Origin: Bin55 sp963664665
GTDB taxonomy: Bacteria > Pseudomonadota > Gammaproteobacteria > Pseudomonadales > Azotimanducaceae
Reading direction: 5' to 3'
DNA: 64,000 nt
Assembly (NCBI GenBank): GCA_963664665.2
Contig: CAXXMH010000001.1
Location: 1 to 64,000 of the forward strand
Positions 7,901-16,240 of the stretch are shown piece after piece. The notes beneath the pieces were generated by a model, which saw nothing but the letters and a program-made list of their open reading frames with translations, was not told where the DNA came from and searched no databases. The translations under genes and the position numbers were made by a program. Within the stretch, counting starts at the first letter, position 1, and every line of letters starts with the position of its first letter.

Positions 7901-9548
7901 AAGCCTAGCCCGGTTGTTGGGTCTTGCTAAAGGGGATCTGCGTGAACGATTTGCCGTCGATTCACCGTTGGTGCAAGCGGGTGTTGTAGCCGTCGAAGAA
8001 GATGGAGAAATCACGGTGTTGAGTCGACTTAGACGATTGTCTTACGAACCCATGAACAGCAAAAGGGAGATTCAACAAATACTCTTTGAGCAGGCACCAT
8101 CGACGGAGCTTGAATGGCAGGACTTCGATCACATCGCATCGGGGCGCGAGCACATCGAGAATCTCATTGTTGGTGCAGTGAAGGCTGGCGAGAAAGGTGT
8201 GAACGTGCTAATTCATGGTCCACCGGGAACTGGGAAAACCGAATTTTGTAAAACACTTGCAGAACGGCTCAAAATTAGACTACTTAGCGTCGGTGAATCG
8301 AATGAACACGGACGTGAACCCTCGCGTCATGAGCGCCTTCAGGAGTTACGCTTGGCTGAGCGTGTTCTAAGTGAATCGTGTAACTCAATTCTCCTATTCG
8401 ATGAGATGGAGGACCTACTTTCCGAGCCTAACTTTACGCTCGGCTGGGAGTTTCTCGGACTGCACCGTCCAAAACGGAATTCGCAGGGTTCAAGGGTGTT
8501 CATGCATCGCCTCCTAGAACAGAATGCAGTTCCTATCTTGTGGACTTCCAACTCAGCCCATTACACGAACCCTACATTGTTGCGGCGCATGATGTATGCC
8601 TTAGAACTACGGCAACCTTCGTCGCAGATACGAGCACGGATTTGGCTTCGCCAACTAGAGCGCCATGGCGTTTCGGCTTCAGCATCGGATGCTGAGACCT
8701 TAGCTCGAGACTTTGATGTAACGCCAGGCGTCGTCGATCGAGCTGTTGCGGCAGCACGTCTTGTTGAAGGCGGCGATATCTCCACTGTGCATAAAGGGGT
8801 TGAGAGCTTATCGAGATTAATCCACGGACCACGAGCACCCACAGCAGCTGCGACAGACTTTGACCCGTCGTTGGTTTGTGCCAACACTGATCCAATCGAA
8901 CTATCGGATCGTCTCACAGCACTTTCTAGCCGGCATTTTTCGATGTGCCTTCAAGGACCGCCTGGCACAGGAAAGAGCGCGTTCGTTCGGTATCTGGCAA
9001 AACGTCTCGATATGGAAGTTATGCAAAAGCGGGCGTCTGATCTCTTGTCGATGTGGGTTGGTGAAACCGAAAAGAATGTTGCTGAAGCATTTGCCGAGGC
9101 GCGGGACCAGGAACTATTCCTTGTATTCGACGAAGCTGACTCGCTTCTAGCCGACCGACGGTTCGCGCACAGAAACTGGGAAGTAAGTCAAGTGAACGAG
9201 ATGCTTACATGGATGGAGAGTCATCCGCTTCCTTTCGCGTGCACAACGAATTACGATGAGCATCTCGATCCAGCTACGCTTAGACGTTTCAATTTCAAGC
9301 TTCGACTCGACTATCTCTCGGCTGAGCAGATCAAAGCGGCCTTTACCACATTCTTTAATCAGGCGCCGCCGGAAGACCTTTTCGCGCTAACCAACCTAAC
9401 ACCAGGTGACTTTGCAGTCGTACGACGGCAAGCCAAGGTGCTTGGTAAATTAGAGGACACTGCTGCGATCGCTCTCATGTTGAAACAAGAGAGTGAGGCG
9501 AAACCGGAACGGGTGAATCCAATTGGATTTCGAAGCGGGTGCAGCTGA
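7900..9548 (+). pseudogene. Two-domain AAA+ ATPase, C-terminal main part
   Basis: The frame runs open from the IS110 right end; the first start is TTG 7914. Two AAA+ modules follow. The first has Walker A GPPGTGKT (residues 102-109 from TTG) and Walker B ILLFDEMED. The second has GPPGTGKS (about 348) and Walker B FLVFDEADSLL. Its N-terminal 140 residues lie at 5695-6110 across the IS insertion, so the gene is disrupted. A shortened protein with both ATPase domains could still be made from TTG 7914. It is followed after 30 bases by a WYL regulator on the same strand, suggesting an operon. Substrate unknown. Confidence 0.75.
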
Positions 9549-9578
9549 ATCGGGCTCTTACATTAATCTAATACCCTA

Positions 9579-10574
9579 ATGCGCACCGAAAAACTCGTCA
9601 ACCTCGTTCACTTGGCAATCCAATTGCAAGGCCGAGTAGGAGGCATGACGATAAACGATATTGAGCATGAATTCGGAGTGAGTCGCAGTACTGCAGAGAG
9701 GATGCGTAATGCGGTGGAGGATGCATTCGGACCGCTATTGCCAGTTGAGACTCGTGACAAGAAGCGTCATTGGCGACTTCAGACCAATAGTCTCCGCGGA
9801 CTAATTCAGCTAACACCTGAGGAATTCGTCGAGATTGAGTCCGCGGCGAGTAATCTCGATCGGTCAGGGCTGTCAGAGAGGTCGAGTGTTCTACGCGAAT
9901 TAGCGACGAAGTTGCGTGCGTCACAACGTCCGATCGCCGTCGATGCATTTGAAGACGATTTCGAGATGCTTATGCAGGCTGAAGGATTGGCTATGCACCC
10001 TCTGCCGCGAAGTGGTATAGAACCTGGTTTGTTGCGCACCATCAGGCGTGCGATCAAAGGAACTCGAAAATTGGCGTTCGAGTATGTTTCAAGGGGATCT
10101 GGCCGCCGTAGTCAAAAGCAAGTCGAACCGTACGGTGTTATCTATGGCAATCGCCCGTACTTAGTCGCTCAAGCTGATAAGTTAGAAAGTCCTCAGCTTT
10201 GGTTGCTTACAAACATGAGCAAAGTCGAGATTTCCGGACAAACATTTAGTAGGAATCATGAATTTAGTCTACGGGAATTCGCGGAGCAGTCATTCGGCGT
10301 CTATCAAGAGAATCCTTTCGATGTTGAGTTGCGATTCGATGCTGAATCGGCTCATGGGGCGGCGAACTTCATGTTCCACCCGAGCCAGAAACTCAGCCAG
10401 AACGATGACGGATCGCTGACTGTTCGGTTCACCGCAGGGGGAATCGTTGAAATGTGTTGGCACTTAGTCACTTGGGGAGCGAGCGTTACGGTCTTACGAC
10501 CTTCACATTTGCGCGAGTACCTAGCGCAGATGTGCAATGACCTTGCAGATCATCATTCCGAACCAGTAGTTTGA
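9579..10574 (+). CDS. WYL-domain transcriptional regulator
   Basis: A 331-residue protein with an N-terminal winged-helix DeoR-like HTH (about residues 18-65; DIEHEFGVSRSTAERMRNAV). A WYL domain follows (about 145-225; FEYVSRGSG, VEPYGVIYGNRPYLVAQAD) and a WCX-type C-terminal extension to the end. WYL proteins sense nucleic acids or nucleotides and often control defence or DNA-repair genes. It lies 30 bases after the AAA+ gene and probably shares its transcript. Its last 22 bases overlap the convergent nuclease gene. The target operon is not known. Confidence 0.85.
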   Translation: MRTEKLVNLVHLAIQLQGRVGGMTINDIEHEFGVSRSTAERMRNAVEDAFGPLLPVETRDKKRHWRLQTNSLRGLIQLTPEEFVEIESAASNLDRSGLSERSSVLRELATKLRASQRPIAVDAFEDDFEMLMQAEGLAMHPLPRSGIEPGLLRTIRRAIKGTRKLAFEYVSRGSGRRSQKQVEPYGVIYGNRPYLVAQADKLESPQLWLLTNMSKVEISGQTFSRNHEFSLREFAEQSFGVYQENPFDVELRFDAESAHGAANFMFHPSQKLSQNDDGSLTVRFTAGGIVEMCWHLVTWGASVTVLRPSHLREYLAQMCNDLADHHSEPVV

Positions 10575-12076
10575 GCGATTTTTACTAAAGCTTTACGGAT
10601 TTTGAATGTTGCGAGCGTATCGCGTTTGCAATACTCTCGTAGCTGTGTGAACAGCAGAGATTGTTTTGAAGTATCCTCAGTGTCGAGAGCGCTAACGTGT
10701 TCGGCCGAGGCGGTTAGACCGTCTGCGATGTCGAGGTCGTCATACCCAAATTCTGGACAGAGTACGGGAAACACTCTCTTGAGTGAAAAGGATCCGCGAA
10801 AATCTGGGTGGTAGTACGATTTGCTGAGTATTGCGTGAAGGTCGACGAGTCGTTCTTTGATCGCTTGAAGCGCTTCTTCTTGGTCGGGGAGAGCTTCAAT
10901 TAACGAGGACACAATACCACGTTCGAATCCACCATAAGCGCAGATGGCTCCTCGATCCCCAACGGCTTTGATTAGTTGATCAGCTAATTGAGCACGAGGG
11001 TCGTCGCTGCTTTCGTGGAGGTAGTCGGTGTGTAGCAGAGGGAGTTCTTCGCGTTCCATGTGCACCGAGAATAGAAAGGGGATCTTTTCGAATGGTCGTG
11101 TACCGGCAAAACGCGGAATTGCGGGTGAGTACGTTTCAAAATCGAGATGACGAATCGGTCGTTCGATAGCGTCAAATTCAGCTAGTTTCTCGTGATCGAT
11201 GATTGCTCGATCTTCAAGTACCGCACGATGAACGATTGTTTGTTGTTTAGATAGATGAAAATCTGACGGAATATCACGGATTTCAACGACATCTATCGCA
11301 CGCAGTTCGTCCTTGCGTTGATCGGATAGTCTAGGTACCTCGTCGATTCCATGATCTAGAGATTGGAAGTCGCGTGTGCAGTGGGTGTAGTAAGGGCAAG
11401 GATAGGGATCATCGCAGTGGGGACCAGGTTCAACGTCCGGCGCGTGATCGTTAGCGACTAACTCCTGCATTTCACTGGCTTGGTCACTTATAGTGGTACC
11501 TAAATCGTCGACTTGCTCGAACACATCGTGGAATTGGAAGAGTTTGCCTAAGTCGAGAGATATGCCATCGAAGACATATTCTCGATTGAGTGTGAGAACG
11601 CCAGCCTCGCGAACCTCAAGTCCTGCACCACGTAAAAGATATAGCTGAAACCTAACGTCAAGAACGTGGACCTCTTTGCATTTGGTGGTGGACTTTACTT
11701 CTATCAATCGCCAGCCACCTGTCGATAGACATTCGATCACATCTGCGCGCGCGATTAGGTCCTGATATTCAAAGGCTGCTTCAAATATGGCTGGAATGGA
11801 GTCGTCGCCTAACAAAGCTTCAGTCTCGCGCCGCGCGTCGTTGAAATGAAGGTGGTCGTACTCAATCAGGTAGCCGCTGGGATAGCGTTTGCATGCGAGT
11901 TCGCCGACTTCGTGACCAGATCGGAAGATCTCGCGTTGCGAATCACTGGCATCATCCGCTAAATGAGGAGCGTGAAAATCGTTCCAGAGGCGTAAGTAGC
12001 ACTGAGATCCGGACAAGAACTTAGATTTGGAGAGGCGTATACGTTCATCCACTACTGTCTCACGAAACTGTACCAC
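10553..12076 (-). CDS. Cas4-like FeS nuclease fused to DEDD exonuclease (DUF2779 type)
   Basis: This 507-residue protein has two nuclease-like halves. The N-terminal half resembles Cas4/RecB: C26 (SGSQCYLRL), RADVIE and LIEVKSTT as the PD-(D/E)XK core, then a three-cysteine run CDDPYPCPYYTHC that with C26 could bind a 4Fe-4S cluster. The C-terminal half (DUF2779) has LDFETYSP (DxE) and AYGGFERG, then RLVDLHAIL and REYCKRDTLATF, typical of an RNase-H-like 3'-5' exonuclease. It probably processes DNA ends in the cytoplasm. It is convergent with the WYL gene (22-base overlap) and divergent from the AAA_14 gene. No CRISPR genes are nearby, so a cas4 role is not indicated. Confidence 0.8.
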   Translation of the reverse strand: MVQFRETVVDERIRLSKSKFLSGSQCYLRLWNDFHAPHLADDASDSQREIFRSGHEVGELACKRYPSGYLIEYDHLHFNDARRETEALLGDDSIPAIFEAAFEYQDLIARADVIECLSTGGWRLIEVKSTTKCKEVHVLDVRFQLYLLRGAGLEVREAGVLTLNREYVFDGISLDLGKLFQFHDVFEQVDDLGTTISDQASEMQELVANDHAPDVEPGPHCDDPYPCPYYTHCTRDFQSLDHGIDEVPRLSDQRKDELRAIDVVEIRDIPSDFHLSKQQTIVHRAVLEDRAIIDHEKLAEFDAIERPIRHLDFETYSPAIPRFAGTRPFEKIPFLFSVHMEREELPLLHTDYLHESSDDPRAQLADQLIKAVGDRGAICAYGGFERGIVSSLIEALPDQEEALQAIKERLVDLHAILSKSYYHPDFRGSFSLKRVFPVLCPEFGYDDLDIADGLTASAEHVSALDTEDTSKQSLLFTQLREYCKRDTLATFKIRKALVKIAQTTGSE

Positions 12077-12215
12077 CTGTAATTGACCGCGATTTTAGTG
12101 TCGGACTACGACTGAATTGGAAGCACTATTTTCTGTCATTTTCAGTTTCGTGTTCTATTGATACGGCGTGAGGAGAGGCTATATTGGAAATATGTGCATA
12201 TTATCCATAACGTAG
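12077..12215. promoter_or_regulatory. Divergent intergenic region
   Basis: 139 AT-rich bases separate the divergent DUF2779-type nuclease and AAA_14 genes and must hold both promoters. No convincing -35/-10 pair or operator could be assigned. Confidence 0.35.
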
Positions 12216-13469
12216 ATGATTATCATTCATCTCATGAATAGATATCACCCGAGAGCTGTCGAAACCACGTTGAAGCGGCACCTCAACGTGATGCCAGTCG
12301 TGGTTGTTCTTGGCGCTCGTCAATCTGGTAAAAGTACGTTGGTTCAGTATGCAGAGCATCAATCACGGCGTTACGAATCACTTGATGAGTTTGAGACATT
12401 GGCGACACTTTCGGAAAGTCCCGATAGTCTCCTACGAATTGACCAGGATTTGACCTTAGATGAAGTACAGAGACTACCCAAAATCCTTTTAGTAGTGAAG
12501 CGTTTAGTCGATGAGGAGCGTCGACAAGGTCGTTTCCTTATAACGGGGTCCGCGAATCTACTCTTGATGCAAGACGTTGCTGAGTCTCTTGCAGGTCGGG
12601 CTAGCTACCTAACCCTTTGGCCAATGTCGAGGCGAGAGCAATTAGGAATTGGGACATGTGGCATCTGGGATGAATTTATCACAAATTCAGAAAAAGACTG
12701 GTTGGAGTTAGTAGTCGAGCAAGCTTTAGACGAACCTATAGATGACCAATTGAAGGACTGGCGAGTAACCGTCAAGCACGGTGGTTATCCGATCCCTGCG
12801 CTTGAGTTGACGGAAGAAGAGGACCGCAGTATTTGGTTCGATGGCTATGTTCGCACATACATCGAGCGAGATGTACTCCAATTGGCGAATATCTCGAACC
12901 TAGTTGATTTCCGCCGATTAACTATGATGGCAAGTCATCGGATTGGCCAGCTTGTCAATCAATCAGAACTTGGTCGATCGACGGGAATACCACAAGCAAC
13001 GGTCAACCGATACCTAAACCTTCTAGAAACATCGTATCAGTTAGTTCGCTTGCCAGCATATGCGAGCAATCGAACTAAGCGATTAGTCAAAGCGCCGAAA
13101 CTCTATTGGAGCGATACTGGGGTAGCTTTGAGTTTGTCTAGAGGCGAGCCGACGGGGGCGCACTTTGAGAACCTCATTCTCTGTGACCTACTAATTTGGC
13201 GGGATTCGATTCGTAGCAAATGTGACATTTTTCACTGGCGCACGACCCATGGTGCGGAGGTTGATTTCGTAATTGAGACTAGCTCGGGATTGATCCCTAT
13301 TGAGGTTAAGTCTACGACCCAACCTAGATTACGAGATACGACGAATCTGCGAGCATTCATTGATGAGTACGGTAGCGATGCGCGTTCTGGGTTGCTTATA
13401 CACTCAGGTACTGAGGCCTCATGGCTGACGAACAATGTTCTCGCAGTACCGTGGTGGCAGATCCTTTAG
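12216..13469 (+). CDS. AAA_14/DUF4143 ATPase
   Basis: A 417-residue P-loop ATPase of the AAA_14 plus DUF4143 family. Walker A is VLGARQSGKST (about residues 30-40), Walker B-like DLTLDEVQRLP, sensor FLITGSAN. A winged-helix segment follows (QSELGRSTGIPQATVNRYLNLLE), and the C-terminal DUF4143 nuclease-like region has GAEVDFVIET and PIEVKST. Such proteins are common in bacterial accessory regions and their function is poorly known. ATG 12216 or ATG 12234 could be used; neither has a strong Shine-Dalgarno. Confidence 0.85.
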   Translation: MIIIHLMNRYHPRAVETTLKRHLNVMPVVVVLGARQSGKSTLVQYAEHQSRRYESLDEFETLATLSESPDSLLRIDQDLTLDEVQRLPKILLVVKRLVDEERRQGRFLITGSANLLLMQDVAESLAGRASYLTLWPMSRREQLGIGTCGIWDEFITNSEKDWLELVVEQALDEPIDDQLKDWRVTVKHGGYPIPALELTEEEDRSIWFDGYVRTYIERDVLQLANISNLVDFRRLTMMASHRIGQLVNQSELGRSTGIPQATVNRYLNLLETSYQLVRLPAYASNRTKRLVKAPKLYWSDTGVALSLSRGEPTGAHFENLILCDLLIWRDSIRSKCDIFHWRTTHGAEVDFVIETSSGLIPIEVKSTTQPRLRDTTNLRAFIDEYGSDARSGLLIHSGTEASWLTNNVLAVPWWQIL

Positions 13470-13925
13470 CTTCTAATCAATTCCGGGAAAACAAGATCAG
13501 CGCGTTCGTGTTCAACTGAATTCGAACTCGGGTGATGGAACAAAAACTGAGACTCTCTCGCTCATCCTCTATCTTAGCTGCTGAAGACGAGAGAAAGTGA
13601 CGAGTCGGTATTCAATCGCGCTGTCGTAATAGCGTACATAACGTTCAAGCTATCAAGTCAATTTGAGTTGATCCTTGACAAATGAACGGTCGAGTCTTAC
13701 ACGAAAAAATACAAGTTAGATGTAAGACACTACACCACGGCGGAGATTACTTAACCGATAGCTAACAAGTCGACAAATAAATCTACCTCGTCATCGACAA
13801 AAGCCACCAAAAAAATCGTTAAAAAAGGGCTTGCGAAGGCAGGTGTTTTTAACTATTGTTCCGTTGCGCACGAATCAGCACGGCGCGGGTCTCGCCCCCT
13901 TTGGCGACATCGGAGTTGTTTCAAG
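13470..13925 (+). other. Intergenic region with Lys-rich in-frame leader
   Basis: 456 bases between the ATPase and the demethylase-like gene. From 13755 the frame of the downstream gene is open without an ATG and encodes a Lys/Ser/Thr-rich stretch (ANKSTNKSTSSSTKATKK at 13761-13814). This would follow an ATA codon at 13758. It may be the 5' remnant of an older gene or a chance open stretch. No other feature is recognised. Confidence 0.4.
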
Positions 13926-15275
13926 ATGGGTTCGATGCACTACGCGATTCAGCTGAATCGCGAAGAAGACTTACGTCAAAATCTTGCGGTTGATCAGTCT
14001 GATCGTCATGTACCAATCAACCTAAGACAGTCAGGACCTACCCAAGTAGAACTCCTGATTTCCACTCGCGTTCGTAAATCACCGTTTTGGCATCTGTCCA
14101 TGGAGGCAGGTTGCTGGCGCGCGACGGTTTACAACCGGATGTACCACCCACGAGGCTATGTGCGACCTGAAGACGGTGGTGCCATGGCGGAATATGACGC
14201 ACTCGTCAATCACGTAACCATGTGGAATGTTGCCGTTGAACGACAGATCATGGTCAAAGGACCGGATGCGGAACGATTCGTCGACTGCGTGATTACACGC
14301 AGTGCGACATTGATCAAACCGATGCGGGCTAAATACGTGATCTTGTGCAACCAAGATGGTGGTGTCCTCAATGACCCAGTATTACTTCGCGTCGCGGACG
14401 ATGAATTCTGGTTTTCGCTAGCGGATGGCGATCTTGAACTTTGGTTACGCGGTGTAAATCAAGGTCTCAAATACGACGTGTCAATCGCGGAAATTGACGT
14501 AGCGCCGGTTCAGATCCAGGGACCTAAGTCTGAAGCGCTAATGGCGGATTTATTTGGTGAAGCGATTCGTGACATTCCGTATTACGGCTTGATGAAAGCG
14601 ACTGTAATGGGTCACGATGTCGTTATTTCACAAAGTGGCTTTACCGGCGAAAAGGGTTATGAGATTTACCTCAAGGACGCGACAATCCACGCGGAGGATC
14701 TGTGGTACTCAGTTCTTGAAGCAGGAGAGAAACACAATCTGATGGTGATCGCCCCCGCGCATCATCGTCGCATCGCGGCCGGGATTTTGTCTTACGGTCA
14801 AGACATGGACCAGGAGACGTCCCCGTTTCAATGTAATCTCGGTTATCAAGTGCCGCGTAAGAAGAACCGAGACTATATCGGCAGAGCTCGACTTGACGAA
14901 ACACGTAGGCAGATTGATGCCGGCCAAGCACCCTTCAAACTTGGTATGGTAGGTCTCGCTTTCGGCGGTGACCCGGTCACGGATTACGCAAACGATTTTT
15001 GGCTCGTGAGAAACTCGGTGACTGACGACGCGGTCGGGTACGTGACATCTCCTTGGTATTCGCCCGAACTCGAGACGAACATCGCGTTGGCGTATGTACC
15101 TTGGTCGGGTCGTGTACTAGGGACTGAATATGGGGTCACACTGCCTGATCAATATGCAGGAACAGCAGTTGGCAACACGGTAAGTGCAACAGTCGTCGAA
15201 GTGCCATTCCGACCTTCTGTAAATCCGAACATTCGCGAAGTGGTCTTCGAGAAAGGGAAGGATCACGCAGATTGA
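13926..15275 (+). CDS. GcvT-family demethylase, DmdA-like
   Basis: A 449-residue aminomethyltransferase-fold protein most like DMSP demethylase DmdA: STRVRKSPFW, VYNRMYHPRGY, the VERQIMVKGPDAERF core, GGVLNDPVLLRV and QIQGPKSEALM. Such enzymes transfer a methyl group from a methylated sulfur or nitrogen compound to tetrahydrofolate in the cytoplasm. The next gene is a methylene-THF-reductase relative and the following one a dimethylglycine dehydrogenase, supporting C1-folate work. The substrate here (DMSP, betaine or other) cannot be read from sequence. The family core begins about residue 46, so the first 45 residues are an atypical extension; ATG 13926 and ATG 13935 are both possible starts. 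Confidence 0.8.
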   Translation: MGSMHYAIQLNREEDLRQNLAVDQSDRHVPINLRQSGPTQVELLISTRVRKSPFWHLSMEAGCWRATVYNRMYHPRGYVRPEDGGAMAEYDALVNHVTMWNVAVERQIMVKGPDAERFVDCVITRSATLIKPMRAKYVILCNQDGGVLNDPVLLRVADDEFWFSLADGDLELWLRGVNQGLKYDVSIAEIDVAPVQIQGPKSEALMADLFGEAIRDIPYYGLMKATVMGHDVVISQSGFTGEKGYEIYLKDATIHAEDLWYSVLEAGEKHNLMVIAPAHHRRIAAGILSYGQDMDQETSPFQCNLGYQVPRKKNRDYIGRARLDETRRQIDAGQAPFKLGMVGLAFGGDPVTDYANDFWLVRNSVTDDAVGYVTSPWYSPELETNIALAYVPWSGRVLGTEYGVTLPDQYAGTAVGNTVSATVVEVPFRPSVNPNIREVVFEKGKDHAD

Positions 15276-15288
15276 GGAAGGTCGAGCA

Positions 15289-16215
15289 TTGGGTTTTGAT
15301 GACGTGAAACCTCTGCCTTTAGAGCCTTCCAACGAATTTGAAACGAAGCGAGTCCTGCATCGCCTCGTGGCGAACACTTCGTTGGAAGCTGTCGTGCGCG
15401 ACATCGTTCGGCATCCAGCTCTGTTAGCGTCGCTCGAAGCGGGAACTGAGGTCTTTGTTCCGTTCCCTCCGAGAGGCACTTGGGATGAAACGCTCGGCGC
15501 GTGCCGATTAATACAGACGAACGGATGCTGTCCTGTGCCACATGTGCCAGCGCGGATGGTCCGCGATCGCTCGCAATTGATCGAGTGGATCAAATCTCTC
15601 GAGACAGTGAACGTACGGTCTGTGATGCTAATCGCAGGTGACGTTGACACGGTGAGTCCTTGTTACAAGGATTCACTTGAAGTACTCAATACGAAGATTC
15701 TCACGACGCACGGAATTGAGCAAGTAAGCATTGCGGCATACCCGGACGGACACCCTCAAATTACAACAATCAAATTGCAGGAAGCATTCAATCGAAAGCT
15801 AGAGTTCGCAATTCGCGATGGTTTCACCTTACGCGTGGTGACTCAATTTGGATTCGACGCTGACCCACTACTTTCGTGGCTTGCGCGCATACGTGGTTCG
15901 GGGATGAACATACCTATTTCTGTCGGTGTTGCAGCGCGTACGCAGATGAAGACGCTACTTTTGTATGCGGCGAGATGTGGCGTGCGGCACTCGATAGATG
16001 GATTCTTGGTGAACCCTAGCGTCGCACGCATGCTCGGTCAGTGGGACCCGCTCAAAGTACTCGGCCCCGTTTCTGCTTACCTCTCATCGGGTGAGGACAT
16101 TCCGGTCGAAAAAGCGCACATGTTCACGTTCGGTGGTCTGCAAAGAACGATTGAGTGGCGCGATCGTGTACTAGCTCAGTGTGACGAGATCGAAGCAAGA
16201 GTCGCGCATGAATGA
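15289..16215 (+). CDS. Methylenetetrahydrofolate reductase-like protein
   Basis: A 308-residue TIM-barrel protein of the MetF/MTHFR superfamily: EVFVPFPPRGTWDE near the N-terminus, SVMLIAGDVDT, IAAYPDGHP, and VVTQFGFDADPLLSW with the QF motif after the beta-strand. It would interconvert 5-methyl-THF and 5,10-methylene-THF, recycling methyl groups taken up by the upstream demethylase. The start is TTG 15289, preceded by GGAAGG at suitable distance and 13 bases after the upstream stop; no ATG or GTG fits better. It is divergent from canonical MetF and is probably a pathway-specific paralog. Confidence 0.75.
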   Translation: MGFDDVKPLPLEPSNEFETKRVLHRLVANTSLEAVVRDIVRHPALLASLEAGTEVFVPFPPRGTWDETLGACRLIQTNGCCPVPHVPARMVRDRSQLIEWIKSLETVNVRSVMLIAGDVDTVSPCYKDSLEVLNTKILTTHGIEQVSIAAYPDGHPQITTIKLQEAFNRKLEFAIRDGFTLRVVTQFGFDADPLLSWLARIRGSGMNIPISVGVAARTQMKTLLLYAARCGVRHSIDGFLVNPSVARMLGQWDPLKVLGPVSAYLSSGEDIPVEKAHMFTFGGLQRTIEWRDRVLAQCDEIEARVAHE

Positions 16216-16240
16216 GTCACGTCAATAGGGGAAGTTTTGC

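Noticed and set aside
10553..12076. CRISPR-associated cas4
   Set aside because: No cas1, cas2 or repeat array was seen, and the C-terminal DUF2779-type exonuclease is not part of CRISPR Cas4.
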